A DNA stretch of 64,000 nt from an uncultured Caulobacterales bacterium (GCA_937929915.1 CALFUN010000008.1:62001-126000), one strand, 5' to 3'. Shown: positions 54,217 through 63,504, counted from the first letter of the stretch. The notes: generated by a model not told the origin, from the sequence alone. A program made the numbers and translations.

Positions 54217-55977
54217 TTACTTAATTTCAGCAATTTCGGCTTTTAGTTCTTGGCCAATATGACTGGCTTGTCTGGCTCTTAAAGCGGCTTGCACTTCTGG
54301 TAGCGCTGTAATTTCACGTAATGTTGCGATGTCAGCTTGCATTTGCGCGGTTCCAGATAGAAGCTCTTGAAATTGCTCCTGCGTCGTTTTTTGTCGCGGG
54401 AAGGTTTTGATGCGCACCTTTGCGTCTGCTTCAAGGCCTCCCAGTTTTTTCGCCGTCGCAAGCGCACTCATAAATCCGCCAAGTTCGTCGACAAGGCCAA
54501 GCTCTTTGGCTTGCTCACCTGTCCAGACACGGCCCTTCGCGATTTCGCGAACCCGGTCAATCGGTATGTTGCGGCCTTTTGCAACACGGCCAGTAAAATC
54601 ATCATATATATCTTGTAATTGTCCATGATAGGCGGCGCGCTGAGATTCACTAAAGGGCGTGTCTGGCGAGAAAACTCCGCCATAATCCCCGCCGATTGTA
54701 ATGCCTTCAACATTATATCCGACCTTAGCGAATGTATCTTCAAGCGCAACTTTTCCGCCAAATACACCGATGGAACCTGTGATGGTTTGCGGCATAGCAA
54801 CAATATGATCGGCATGCGCGGCAACATAATATCCGCCAGAGGCTGCATATTGTCCCATACTTATAATGACAGGTTTGCCAGCGTCGCGGGCACGGTCAAG
54901 AGCAGCAAGAATTTGATCGGATGCCGATGGGGAGCCGCCAGGTGAGCTTACGCGAAAAATAATCGCTTTGACGTTTTTATCTTTAAGGGCAGCATCAAAT
55001 CCTGCTGCGACTGTATCCCCACCCATAGACACATTTGATGAAAAAGGAGAACTGCCAGATGAACTGCCTGATATGACCGCGCCTTGCCCGCCAATAAAGG
55101 CAATCGTATTGCCAGTCACAGTCCCGCCAACGCCATAGCTCGATACGGATTTGAACTTAATGGATTTCCCGCCTGCTTTGGTGCGGGCATATTCACGGGC
55201 CGTTTCCAGATGGCCAAGCTTATCAACCATGCCCATCTCTTGAGCCGTTTCGGCGCTGTGCGGTGCAGATTGCAAGATGCGCGTTATAGCCTCTATATCT
55301 AACTGACGATCTGTTGCGATCTGCGCGACGGCATTATCAAAAATAGAGGTAAGGTAGCTTGTCGTGGCTTCGCGGTGTTCATCTGTGAAACCGGACTTTA
55401 TATATGTATTAACGGCATTTTTATATTCGTGAAATTGTTCAAATTGCGGTTTTGCGCCGAATTTTTCAAACACGCCGCCGTAAAATTCTGTTTCAGAGCG
55501 TAAGCCAGATACAGCAAAACCTGTTGTATCTTGAAGCCATATCTCGTCCGAAGCTGATACGGCTTGATAGGGTAAGATAGATGTGCGCTCAAAACCTTGA
55601 GCGTGTGAGATAACAAATTTACCGCTCTCTTTGAAATCAAGGATAGCCAAACGCAATTCTTCGGCACTCGCTGGTGCCATGCCTGCATTATCAGCGCGAA
55701 TGAATAGGCCTTTAACCGTATTGTCTGTTTTGGCTCTATTTAATGCACGAACTGTGCTGACAACAGACGGGGCGCTATTGCCAAATAATGTCTCGCCCGC
55801 ATCGTGATCTGTCATGGATTTACGTAAGTCTAAAGACAATACGTAATTATCTTTAGGCTGAAATGAGGCTGATAAAGCGCCGAGCATACCGAATCCCAAA
55901 AGAATCAGAAAGCTTACAAAGAAAAAAGCAAAGATGCCTATGACTGTGCCTAGGACGGTTACAATAAAATGACGCAT
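54217..55977 (-). CDS. sppA: signal peptide peptidase SppA, 67K type
   Basis: A 586-residue membrane-bound serine peptidase made of two tandem S49 domains. The catalytic Ser lies in GQYAASGGYYVAAHADHIVA, the base Lys in the first domain segment FHEYKNAVNTYIKSG, and RVSSPGGSPSASDQILAALD supports the domain pair. It digests cleaved signal peptides. The ATG at 55977, with GAGGA upstream, is preferred to the TTG at 55989. The DUF6445 gene follows it by 27 bases. Confidence 0.93.
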   Translation of the reverse strand: MRHFIVTVLGTVIGIFAFFFVSFLILLGFGMLGALSASFQPKDNYVLSLDLRKSMTDHDAGETLFGNSAPSVVSTVRALNRAKTDNTVKGLFIRADNAGMAPASAEELRLAILDFKESGKFVISHAQGFERTSILPYQAVSASDEIWLQDTTGFAVSGLRSETEFYGGVFEKFGAKPQFEQFHEYKNAVNTYIKSGFTDEHREATTSYLTSIFDNAVAQIATDRQLDIEAITRILQSAPHSAETAQEMGMVDKLGHLETAREYARTKAGGKSIKFKSVSSYGVGGTVTGNTIAFIGGQGAVISGSSSGSSPFSSNVSMGGDTVAAGFDAALKDKNVKAIIFRVSSPGGSPSASDQILAALDRARDAGKPVIISMGQYAASGGYYVAAHADHIVAMPQTITGSIGVFGGKVALEDTFAKVGYNVEGITIGGDYGGVFSPDTPFSESQRAAYHGQLQDIYDDFTGRVAKGRNIPIDRVREIAKGRVWTGEQAKELGLVDELGGFMSALATAKKLGGLEADAKVRIKTFPRQKTTQEQFQELLSGTAQMQADIATLREITALPEVQAALRARQASHIGQELKAEIAEIK

Positions 55978-56244
55978 TATTATCCTCAATGAATTTAACT
56001 TCGCTTTACAGCATATAGGAAAATATACAAGATTTTTGTTGATAAACGATAAATGTAATTGCAGTTACAGTTTTTTCTATGCCATAAAAGAGCCTGTAAG
56101 CCGTTATATATAAGTCTTTTTGTGAAGCAGCTTTAATTCTGTGCATTATCTTGCCAAATCATGAGAAAAGACATGGAAAGCCCATTGCGTTTTTATAATA
56201 TTGCGCATAGAACGCCGCTTCAATATATACATATTTCCTATTGA

Positions 56245-56318
56245 TGGGGCGTAGCCAAGCGGTAAGGCATCGGGTTTTGATCCCGTGATCGTTGGTTCGA
56301 ATCCAGCCGCCCCAACCA
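56245..56318 (+). tRNA. tRNA-Gln (anticodon TTG)
   Basis: A full cloverleaf: acceptor TGGGGCG with CGCCCCA, D arm GCCA-AGCGGTAA-GGC, anticodon loop TTTTGAT with anticodon TTG (77-79), a four-base variable loop, T arm GTTGG-TTCGAAT-CCAGC, discriminator A and an encoded CCA. The anticodon stem's outer pair (56270 and 56286) is a T-T mismatch where relatives usually have G-C. TTG reads CAA and, with modification, CAG. Confidence 0.97.
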
Positions 56319-56572
56319 ATTCCTTATCTACCGATTTGCCGAATCTCATAATCCTGTTGCAGTCAGGGTCAGTGTTGATTTGACGCTGTTATATTACAGC
56401 TTGCCTTCTTTATTTTTATGTGATACTATAACAATATATGTATAAACTGTGAATTTTCTGAAAAAATATGATTTTAATGTCACAGTAAGGATTGATTAAG
56501 AATTTTCGTCCGTGTAAGCGACTGGGATAATAAACGCCAAAAGGCGTATAATGATTTTGGAGGACGTGAGTA

Positions 56573-57379
56573 GTGAAGCTTAACACCGCCCGTATTGCGT
56601 TTTGCGCTAGCTTGTTCATTGGGACTGCATTTAGTTCCGTTATGGCGACCGCGCAAAATAATGATAACGAAGCTAACTATGCCATGCTTTTGCAACAAAT
56701 TGCAGATACTAAGCTCGTGATTGCTCAAAAAGAAGCCTACCTAGCCACGCAACAATCGGAAATAGATGGCTTGAAGTCACAAATCGAGGCCATGCCAGCT
56801 CTCAAAGAATCTATCCGTCCGATTGTCACGCAAATGGCCGCTGAAATTGAAAAAGTCATCAATGCAGATTTACCCTTTCGTGCCCAAGAGCGTTATGCGC
56901 GGCTAGATAGTTTGAAATCTGATTTGGCAGATGCGAATGTGGGTGAAAGTGTTATCTACCGTAAGGCTATTACTTTATATGATATTGAAGCGAATTACGG
57001 GAATACTGTTGGGTCATACACAGGGGAAAACCCAGTAAACCCTAAGGGACGTCTTGAGGCATGTAAGGCAAATCTGGAGACAACGGCTTGCGCGATTACA
57101 GATGACTTGCGCGAAGCGTTAAAAGGCGGCGCGACGTTAGATCAGCTCTCTGAAGAAGGCGATCTTAATGATGGGAATTACATACATTTTGGCCGCCTCG
57201 CATTTCTATATCTGGAAATTGATAGCTCTGAAGGCTATCGTTATGATAAAGACAGCAAAGCCTGGGTTGAGTTGTCTCAGGGTGAGATTTTGGGGGTTCG
57301 CCGTTCTGTGCGTATTGCGCGCGGTGAAAGTGCAACAGGTGTTTTAACGGCCCCAATCGCGATTGACCCCGCACCATAA
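56573..57379 (+). CDS. DUF3450 periplasmic protein, first copy
   Basis: A 268-residue protein beginning at a GTG (56573), with GGAGG nine bases upstream and a signal peptide (RIAFCASLFIGTAFSSVMAT to about MATA). An early coiled coil (LQQIADTKLVIAQKEAYLAT, QQSEIDGLKSQIEAM) is followed by the DUF3450 core: PFRAQERYARLDSLKSDLAD, ALTLYDIEANYGNTVG and IHFGRLAFLYLEID. Compared with the next gene it has an extra Cys-pair insertion near residues 161-195 (GRLEACKANLETTACAITDD). DUF3450 proteins accompany TtpC-type TonB motors in marine bacteria. It is the first gene of the operon. Confidence 0.86.
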   Translation: MKLNTARIAFCASLFIGTAFSSVMATAQNNDNEANYAMLLQQIADTKLVIAQKEAYLATQQSEIDGLKSQIEAMPALKESIRPIVTQMAAEIEKVINADLPFRAQERYARLDSLKSDLADANVGESVIYRKAITLYDIEANYGNTVGSYTGENPVNPKGRLEACKANLETTACAITDDLREALKGGATLDQLSEEGDLNDGNYIHFGRLAFLYLEIDSSEGYRYDKDSKAWVELSQGEILGVRRSVRIARGESATGVLTAPIAIDPAP

Positions 57380-57449
57380 TTCAAAATTTATTAAGTTTAA
57401 GTCCAGTTGAAAGCTGGGGAAATAATTAACGCAGACCTGGAAGGAAACC

Positions 57450-58211
57450 ATGTTAAAATCTTCAATCGCCAAGCGTTTATTGCTTGCTGGTGCTGTTGGT
57501 GTGATGATGTCATCCCCCGCAAGTGCCCAACTCGAAAGCGCGTTGCAAGCCGCAAGCGCATCAACGCGAGCTTCTGCAGCGTCTCAGCAACGTATTTCTG
57601 ATCAAGATGATGCTGCGGATTCAGCTATCCGTGAATATCGCGCAGTCTTGCAGCAAAAAGACAATATTGGCTTGTTCGTCGCTCAACAAGAAATTTTCAG
57701 AGAATCACAATTTTCTGAAATTGCGAGTTTGAAGCGTCAATTAGGCACTGTGGAGCAAATTAAACAGGGCATGTCGCCTATGATGCTAAAAATGGCGGCA
57801 GCGCTAGAAGATAGCATTAATGAAGATTTGCCTTTTAACTTGAATGAGCGTTTAGCTCGTATCGAAGATGTCAAGAAAACGCTGGTCAATCCGGATGTTT
57901 CACCCGCTGAGCAATATCGCCGCGTATTAAACGCCTTCAAGATTGAGGTGTCTTACGGCCAAGGTATTGATAGTTACGAAGGCGCGCACCCTACGAAACC
58001 GGGTAATGTTGTGAATTTCATTCGCTTTGGGCGGACATCACTTGTTTATGTCTCAAAAGATGAGGCTGAATTGGCGCGTTATGATCTAGCGTCGAAATCA
58101 TGGGAAACTTTGACGGGGGGCGATGCCATTCAAATGCGCCAAGCTATTCGTATCGCCAAAGGCGAAGCGGCTCCAGGTATTGTGTACGCGCCCGTCGTGG
58201 TCGGAAATTAA
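57450..58211 (+). CDS. DUF3450 periplasmic protein, second copy
   Basis: A 253-residue paralogue of the preceding gene. A signal peptide (MLKSSIAKRLLLAGAVGVMM to about ASA) is followed by a helical hairpin (KDNIGLFVAQQEIFRESQFS) and the core MAAALEDSINEDLPFNLNER, LNAFKIEVSYGQGIDSYEG and FIRFGRTSLVYVSKD with the end AIRIAKGEAAPGIVYAPVVV. It lacks the cysteine insertion of the first copy. GGAAACC lies before the ATG. It is 71 bases from its paralogue and 15 bases before the motor gene. Confidence 0.88.
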   Translation: MLKSSIAKRLLLAGAVGVMMSSPASAQLESALQAASASTRASAASQQRISDQDDAADSAIREYRAVLQQKDNIGLFVAQQEIFRESQFSEIASLKRQLGTVEQIKQGMSPMMLKMAAALEDSINEDLPFNLNERLARIEDVKKTLVNPDVSPAEQYRRVLNAFKIEVSYGQGIDSYEGAHPTKPGNVVNFIRFGRTSLVYVSKDEAELARYDLASKSWETLTGGDAIQMRQAIRIAKGEAAPGIVYAPVVVGN

Positions 58212-58226
58212 GTTAGGTATAAGACA

Positions 58227-59618
58227 ATGAGTAAGACAATGAAAATCTTTACAAAGGCGACAGTGGCTGCCCTCGGCGCGGCTGTTCTTTTCTCGGCAAC
58301 CCCCGTAACGGCGCAAATTAGCTCTATTCCAGATCTCTTTAACAAGGTGCGTCAAGACGCGGCCAAGACTGAGCAGGAAAATCAACAGCGCGAGGCGGAA
58401 TTCCGCGCTCGGGCTAATGAGCAGCAGGCGCTTCTTTCAACAGCGCGCGGGGAGCTTGCAACATTAGAGCGCCAAGCGCAGCAAGTTGAAAATTCATTTG
58501 CAGCAAATCGCCGCGAAATCGATCAACTCGAAGGTGAATTGCGCGCGGCTCAAGGTGATTTTGGTGAAGTGTTCGGTCTGGCGCGTTCCAAGGCGGGTGA
58601 GTTTAAAGCGCTTTTGGATAGCTCTTTGATTACGTCGCAATATCCAACACGGACAACTGTTCTTGGCGAAGTGGCTAATTCTAAAGCCCTTCCAGGGTCA
58701 AATGAATTAAATGCGATTTGGCAGACAATGCTTCAAGAAATCAAGGCCCAGCGCCAGGTTGCGACATATGATGCACCTGTTGCGAATGTAAATGACGGTG
58801 CGACTCAATCTGTGACACGTGTTGGCCCATTTGCTGTTTTCACGGCCAATAGTGCTGAGTTTTTAGGGTATACTGCTCCAACGGCTGAGGGGAATTCGGA
58901 TATTCTACTCGCGAAGCTTCCAAAGCAACCCGCCGGACAAATTGCATCGGCTGCGAAGAATGTCGCAAATGGTAGCGGTCTTGTATATGCGCCGATTGAT
59001 CCGACCCGCGGTGAGCTTCTAAAATCTTTCGAGCGTGTTCCAAGCTTTAAAGAGCGTCATTGGATACAGGGCGGCCCGATTGGTAAGTTCATTATCATTA
59101 TGGCTGCTTTAGGCTCACTCTTTGGTATCTTTAATATTATTCGCTTATTCCTTGTGAAAATGGCTGTAGGTGGCCAAAAGCGTAAGGCGCAGGCTTCTAA
59201 AAGCAACCCTCTTGGCCGTGTCATGATGGCGTATGAAGGCGCGCAAAATAAGGATGCGGAAACCGTTGAGCTTAAGCTAGACGAAGCTATCTTGAAAGAA
59301 TCGCCTAAGCTAGAAACAGGTTTGAATATGCTTAAGCTTATGGCCGCGATTGCACCACTATTTGGTCTTCTCGGTACGGTTGTGGGTATGATCCAAACCT
59401 TCCAAGCTATGATGATCTACGGTACAGGTGATCCACAATTAATGGCGGGCGGTATTTCTGTTGCGCTTGTGACGACAATGCTTGGCCTATATGCCGCTAT
59501 CCCATTGTTAATTCTACATAGTTTCTGTTCGTCTATTGCACGATCTGTTCAGGGAACTCTAGAAGAGCAATCGGCTGGTATTGTTGCGCGCCACGTAGAA
59601 ACACGCGGTTCTGTTTAA
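58227..59618 (+). CDS. TtpC-like MotA/TolQ/ExbB protein with periplasmic extension
   Basis: A 463-residue inner-membrane proton-channel protein. It has a signal-peptide N-terminus (MSKTMKIFTKATVAALGAAV), a long periplasmic coiled coil (residues about 40-115, ENQQREAEFRARANEQQALL; VENSFAANRREIDQLEGEL), then membrane segment one (FIIIMAALGSLFGIFNIIRL). The TolQ/ExbB core follows, LMAAIAPLFGLLGTVVGMIQ with QLMAGGISVALVTTMLGLYA and AIPLLILHSFCSSIARS. This is the long ExbB type of TtpC systems. It is followed 44 bases later by a normal ExbB. Confidence 0.9.
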   Translation: MSKTMKIFTKATVAALGAAVLFSATPVTAQISSIPDLFNKVRQDAAKTEQENQQREAEFRARANEQQALLSTARGELATLERQAQQVENSFAANRREIDQLEGELRAAQGDFGEVFGLARSKAGEFKALLDSSLITSQYPTRTTVLGEVANSKALPGSNELNAIWQTMLQEIKAQRQVATYDAPVANVNDGATQSVTRVGPFAVFTANSAEFLGYTAPTAEGNSDILLAKLPKQPAGQIASAAKNVANGSGLVYAPIDPTRGELLKSFERVPSFKERHWIQGGPIGKFIIIMAALGSLFGIFNIIRLFLVKMAVGGQKRKAQASKSNPLGRVMMAYEGAQNKDAETVELKLDEAILKESPKLETGLNMLKLMAAIAPLFGLLGTVVGMIQTFQAMMIYGTGDPQLMAGGISVALVTTMLGLYAAIPLLILHSFCSSIARSVQGTLEEQSAGIVARHVETRGSV

Positions 59619-59662
59619 CCCCAACTGACCGAGCTTAGGCTTGGACAAGAGAGGTCATTTCG

Positions 59663-60193
59663 ATGGAAATGTTTAGCCCCATAAATACGTTTAACGGTCT
59701 CATGGAATTCCTTGAGACCGGTGGGTTTGTCTTAAAATTAATCATGGTTGCGGCCTTGTTTTTATGGACATTCATCATGGAACGTTTTGCATATTATCTA
59801 TTTGCGCATAAGCCCACTAAGGCTCGCTTGAAGGCTGAGTGGGATGCGCGTGAAGATAAGACATCATGGAAGGCCCACGCAATTCGCGATGAATTGGTCA
59901 GCCAAATTAAAGAGCGGACGGATACCAATGTAGGTATTATTAAAACGCTCGTCGCTTTAGCTCCGCTTTTGGGACTGCTTGGCACAGTAACTGGCATGAT
60001 CGAAGTGTTCGACGTTATGGCCTTGTCTGGCTCGTCTAATGCGCGCTTCATGGCGGCAGGTGTCTTTAAAGCCACTATTCCGACAATGGCGGGCATGGTT
60101 ACGGCTCTGTCTGGTCTGTATTTCTCGACTGTTCTGCCGCGCTGGAGTGCGCGCGAAACAGCCAAGTTTGCTGACGACCTTTCATTAAGTTAG
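59663..60193 (+). CDS. exbB: ExbB/TolQ-family proton channel
   Basis: A 176-residue short ExbB. It has three membrane segments (VLKLIMVAALFLWTFIMERF; TLVALAPLLGLLGTVTGMIE; AGMVTALSGLYFSTVLPRW) and the signature ALSGSSNARFMAAGVFKATI with PTMAG. Conducts protons with ExbD to power TonB. It sits between the TtpC-like gene and the first ExbD with 17 bases to the latter. Confidence 0.93.
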   Translation: MEMFSPINTFNGLMEFLETGGFVLKLIMVAALFLWTFIMERFAYYLFAHKPTKARLKAEWDAREDKTSWKAHAIRDELVSQIKERTDTNVGIIKTLVALAPLLGLLGTVTGMIEVFDVMALSGSSNARFMAAGVFKATIPTMAGMVTALSGLYFSTVLPRWSARETAKFADDLSLS

Positions 60194-60210
60194 TAAGAGA
60201 AGGATTTGAT

Positions 60211-60624
60211 ATGAGACGCGGACGCCGTAATTCTCAATCTGACGAAGCTGAAGTTGATATGACACCAATGCTCGACATTGTGTTTATCATGCTGATCTTC
60301 TTTATCGTGACAGCGACATTCCTTGATGAAACAGGGATTGACCTGACACAACCGCCGCCGCCGCCTGAAACAGAGGTGCCGCCTAATTCACCGCCTGCGA
60401 TTACTGTCTATGTGGACGCCCGAAATCAATGCGCTGTTGATGGTCGTTCAACGACTTGTGACCGTGTGACTTTGGCTGTTGAGCGTCTTTTGGCCGATAA
60501 ACCAGGGGCGTCAGTTATCTTGCGAATGGATGAGGGTGCCCAACACAAAATTCTTGTCGAGTTGAAGGATGGTTTGGATACAAATGGTCTGCCTACAAAA
60601 ATAGAAATTATTCGCGGGACTTAG
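60211..60624 (+). CDS. exbD: ExbD/TolR protein 1, with proline-rich linker and cysteine pair
   Basis: A 137-residue single-span motor protein. The membrane segment EVDMTPMLDIVFIMLIFFIV contains the proton-handling Asp (in MLDIV). The periplasmic linker is unusually proline-rich (LTQPPPPPETEVPPNSPP), then a carboxyl domain with a cysteine pair, CAVDGRSTTC, that the second ExbD lacks. A 61-base gap follows, with a palindrome. Confidence 0.93.
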   Translation: MRRGRRNSQSDEAEVDMTPMLDIVFIMLIFFIVTATFLDETGIDLTQPPPPPETEVPPNSPPAITVYVDARNQCAVDGRSTTCDRVTLAVERLLADKPGASVILRMDEGAQHKILVELKDGLDTNGLPTKIEIIRGT

Positions 60625-60638
60625 GTTAAAATTTTAAC
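60625..60638. promoter_or_regulatory. 14-base palindrome between the two exbD genes
   Basis: GTTAAAATTTTAAC is perfectly symmetric and begins one base after the exbD1 stop. It is too short for a terminator. It could be an operator, a processing site, or chance in A+T-rich DNA. Confidence 0.25.
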
Positions 60639-60685
60639 TGCTCTTTAAATTTGCAAACTGCTTAAAAGTGTGATAAGGTAACATT

Positions 60686-61081
60686 ATGGCAAGACGTAGT
60701 CGAACATCTATCCCAGAAGAGGATACAGAACTCAATATGACACCCATGTTGGATGTTGTATTTATTCTACTGATTTTTTTCATTGTTACATCTGTTTTTG
60801 TAAAAACACCTGGTTTTGATCCAACACAACCTGATGCCATTACGGATGCGGATTGGAAGCCATCTATTCTCATTGCGATTAATGCGCAAAATGAAGTTTG
60901 GATAGATAAATCACCTTATGATGTCACAGAAATTCGTCCTATTATTAAAGCGATTTTAGATGAAACGCCAAAAGCAGAAGGCATCATCAAAGCAGATAGG
61001 GACGCCGAAGTGGGGGTTGTCATGAGTGTTCAAGAACTCATGCAGGAATTAGGTGTCGATACGCGTGTTGGTACTGAATAA
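60686..61081 (+). CDS. exbD: ExbD/TolR protein 2
   Basis: A 131-residue motor protein with the membrane segment ELNMTPMLDVVFILLIFFIV (functional Asp present), then TSVFVKTPGFDPTQPDA and the periplasmic SILIAINAQNEVWIDKSPYD domain, which is more typical of ExbD than the first copy. Its linker is not polyproline. It ends 20 bases before the tonB start. Confidence 0.93.
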   Translation: MARRSRTSIPEEDTELNMTPMLDVVFILLIFFIVTSVFVKTPGFDPTQPDAITDADWKPSILIAINAQNEVWIDKSPYDVTEIRPIIKAILDETPKAEGIIKADRDAEVGVVMSVQELMQELGVDTRVGTE

Positions 61082-61101
61082 AACGGTTTAGGAGAATTAT
61101 T

Positions 61102-61734
61102 ATGAATAATAATATTGTGCGTTGGGTGGTCTTAATCCCTGTAGCTGCATTTGTCACCGTTAGTTTGTTTGTTCTTATGATGACGTTAATCGCGGATGAA
61201 TTTAAACCGCAAGATAAGCTCGAAAATGCAAGCTTTGAAATCAATCCAAAGGTTGAGGATATTAAAGTTATCCAACGCGAAACTCAAATTGATAAAGTCA
61301 AAAAAGTTGTCACGCCGCCGCCGCCGCCAACGATTGAACGGGCAAAATCTGATAAACCTTCGGAACCTATTGCGTCACTAGAAGGGGCTATTCCTGAATT
61401 TGAGGCACCTAAAATTGATCGCTCAAACTTTAAGATCGCTGTGTCAGATCGCGACGCGCAGCCTTTGGTTCGTATTCCGCCAATTATGCCAACGCGCGCG
61501 GAAAAATCTGGTCATTGTAAGGTTAGATTTGATGTGAGCCCAGAAGGTCAACCGTTTAATGTGACGGCGACATATTGCACACAAAGCTTGTTTGAGCGTT
61601 CATCGACAAAATCCGTACAAAAATGGAAGTATAATCCAAAAATCGTTGATGGCAGGGCTGTATCTCGTACAGGCGTTGAATCTAAAATTACATTCAAACT
61701 CACTGATGAACGTGGGCGTATAATACCTGAATAA
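61102..61734 (+). CDS. tonB: TonB-family protein
   Basis: A 210-residue TonB. One membrane anchor (VVLIPVAAFVTVSLFVLMMT), EFKPQDK just after, a short Pro-rich segment (KKVVTPPPPPTIERAKSD) and the C-terminal TonB fold: IMPTRAEKSGHCKVRFDVSP, NVTATYCTQSLFERSSTKSV and QKWKYNPKIVDGRAVSRTGV. Two cysteines in the fold may be bonded. It spans the periplasm and energises receptors such as the one at 50077. The next gene, 79 bases downstream, encodes the TPR protein. Confidence 0.92.
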   Translation: MNNNIVRWVVLIPVAAFVTVSLFVLMMTLIADEFKPQDKLENASFEINPKVEDIKVIQRETQIDKVKKVVTPPPPPTIERAKSDKPSEPIASLEGAIPEFEAPKIDRSNFKIAVSDRDAQPLVRIPPIMPTRAEKSGHCKVRFDVSPEGQPFNVTATYCTQSLFERSSTKSVQKWKYNPKIVDGRAVSRTGVESKITFKLTDERGRIIPE

Positions 61735-61813
61735 ACGGGTGTCAGTGTAACGAATTAGATACGTAAATTAAATTTTAGACCGACAATAACAATAACAATA
61801 GCAAGGCATTCTA

Positions 61814-63310
61814 ATGGCGAACTTATCTCTCAAAAATATCGTGACTGCGAAAGCAAAAACTCTATTGAGCGCGAGTTTTCTTGCTGTGTCTACCATCGGG
61901 GCCGTAAATATGGCGGTTATCTCGCCCGTATATGCGCAGGATCCCGAGCCACGTCAATTTTCTGCTAAGACCGGAGAAATCGTCTTAGAAGCGCAAAATT
62001 TCATGACGGCTGAGCAATATAGCGCAGCTCTTGGGAAGTTGTCTGAAGCTCTGGCGCTCCCTGAATTGAACTCATATGAAAAAGCTATTATCTATCAAAT
62101 GCAAGGCGCTTCATATTATGAACTTGATCAATATGGCCCTGCGATTAATGCCTTTGAAAATGCTGTAAATTCTGGGGGTCTTTTGCCAAATGAGGTTGAC
62201 AGTACAAAGGTTCAAATTGCGCAACTTCTCATTGGGAATGGACAATTTGCTGAAGGCGCACAAAGATTAGAGAATTATTTGAACTCTGGCGGACAAGAAA
62301 AGCCGCAATATGTTGAATTTTTAACACAAGCTTGGGTTCAAGCTGAAAATTATTCGCGCGCTCTGCCATGGGCAGAGAAATGGTTCCGTAATGCAAGTCC
62401 TAAAGAACGCAAGCATTTCGACCTGATGAACTTCTTATATAATAATCTTGGCCAGACAGGTAAGCAGGCTGATATTGTTAAGCAAATGATTAATCGTTGG
62501 CCAGAGGATAAAGCGCTTTGGGATGCGTGGGCCTCTATGCTAGCCAATGGCGGACGTGAGCAAGAAGCTTTCGAAGTGACGAAAATGCTATATCTTGGCG
62601 GCGCTTTAAATAGTGAATCTGATCTTTTGAAGGTTGTTCAATATTACAGTTTCTACGAAATGCCATATCAAGCGGCACAAATTTTGGAACGTGAAATGAA
62701 TGCTGGACGGATTTCCAGATCAACAGTTCAGTTAAAGCAATTATCTAATTTATTCCGGCAGGCCCGCGAATATAAGCGGGCTATACCTATCTTAGAACAA
62801 GCCGCTAAGAGTTCTGGCGAAGCAAAACTCTATGCTGATCTTGGCGAAGCTTTATATAATGAAGGTGATTGCTCTAAATCGGAAACAGCCTTTAAAGAGG
62901 CGATTAATAGAGGCTATGATGCTGGGAAATCATGGAGTTTGATCGCAAATTGCCGTTATGAAAAAACGCAACAACAAGCGCGACTAAATTGTGGTATGAC
63001 AGATGCGCAGATGAATGAGGCGCCGATTACGAGATCTCGCCTCTCTGCTATTGAAGCCTTCAAAAACGTACCAAGCTCATCACGTCAAAGTGGTGATGCG
63101 AAAAAATGGATCAAATTTGTTAATGCTGAGCGTGATGCGATTAATCGTCGTTGCGAATTTGAACGTTCAGTTGAAAAAGAATTATGTTTTCAAAAAATTA
63201 AAGGGGCTTATGCCGAAGAAGTCTTTGTGGGTAAGCTCATTATTCCTGAAGAATGCGCCGTTTTCAAAGAAGAATATGATACGAAGTTCCGTATCGTGAC
63301 GGTTGAATAA
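61814..63310 (+). CDS. TPR-repeat exported protein of the TonB operon
   Basis: A 498-residue protein with a signal peptide (ending near VYA) and a helical TPR-like array: SAALGKLSEALALPELNSYE, YELDQYGPAINAFENAVNSG, QLLIGNGQFAEGAQRLENYL, LFRQAREYKRAIPILEQAAK and ALYNEGDCSKSETAFKEAIN. Cysteines cluster near the C-terminus. TPR proteins end TtpC-type TonB operons in vibrios and relatives, where they are needed for efficient TonB use. The 5' leader has an AACAAT-type short repeat. A terminator follows at 63340. Confidence 0.9.
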   Translation: MANLSLKNIVTAKAKTLLSASFLAVSTIGAVNMAVISPVYAQDPEPRQFSAKTGEIVLEAQNFMTAEQYSAALGKLSEALALPELNSYEKAIIYQMQGASYYELDQYGPAINAFENAVNSGGLLPNEVDSTKVQIAQLLIGNGQFAEGAQRLENYLNSGGQEKPQYVEFLTQAWVQAENYSRALPWAEKWFRNASPKERKHFDLMNFLYNNLGQTGKQADIVKQMINRWPEDKALWDAWASMLANGGREQEAFEVTKMLYLGGALNSESDLLKVVQYYSFYEMPYQAAQILEREMNAGRISRSTVQLKQLSNLFRQAREYKRAIPILEQAAKSSGEAKLYADLGEALYNEGDCSKSETAFKEAINRGYDAGKSWSLIANCRYEKTQQQARLNCGMTDAQMNEAPITRSRLSAIEAFKNVPSSSRQSGDAKKWIKFVNAERDAINRRCEFERSVEKELCFQKIKGAYAEEVFVGKLIIPEECAVFKEEYDTKFRIVTVE

Positions 63311-63339
63311 TAAGGCGTCTGTTAAATCATAGATAGCTC

Positions 63340-63367
63340 AAACCCAGTCTTGAGGCTGGGTTTTTCT
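63340..63367 (+). terminator. Rho-independent terminator after the TPR gene
   Basis: AAACCCAG (63340-63347) pairs with CTGGGTTT (63356-63363) around an eight-base loop, then T-rich TTCTTT. It closes the DUF3450-to-TPR operon. Confidence 0.88.
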
Positions 63368-63504
63368 TTGGCTAAAGGCTTTGAGGTCTTTATACCGTAA
63401 AGCTGTATTTACACCTATGCGCTTCAATTATATTTCCTTTTTAGGTCTATATTTACCATGGCGGCTTCAAATTCTTGTTTAAAAGGAGTGAGATGGCACC
63501 TTAC

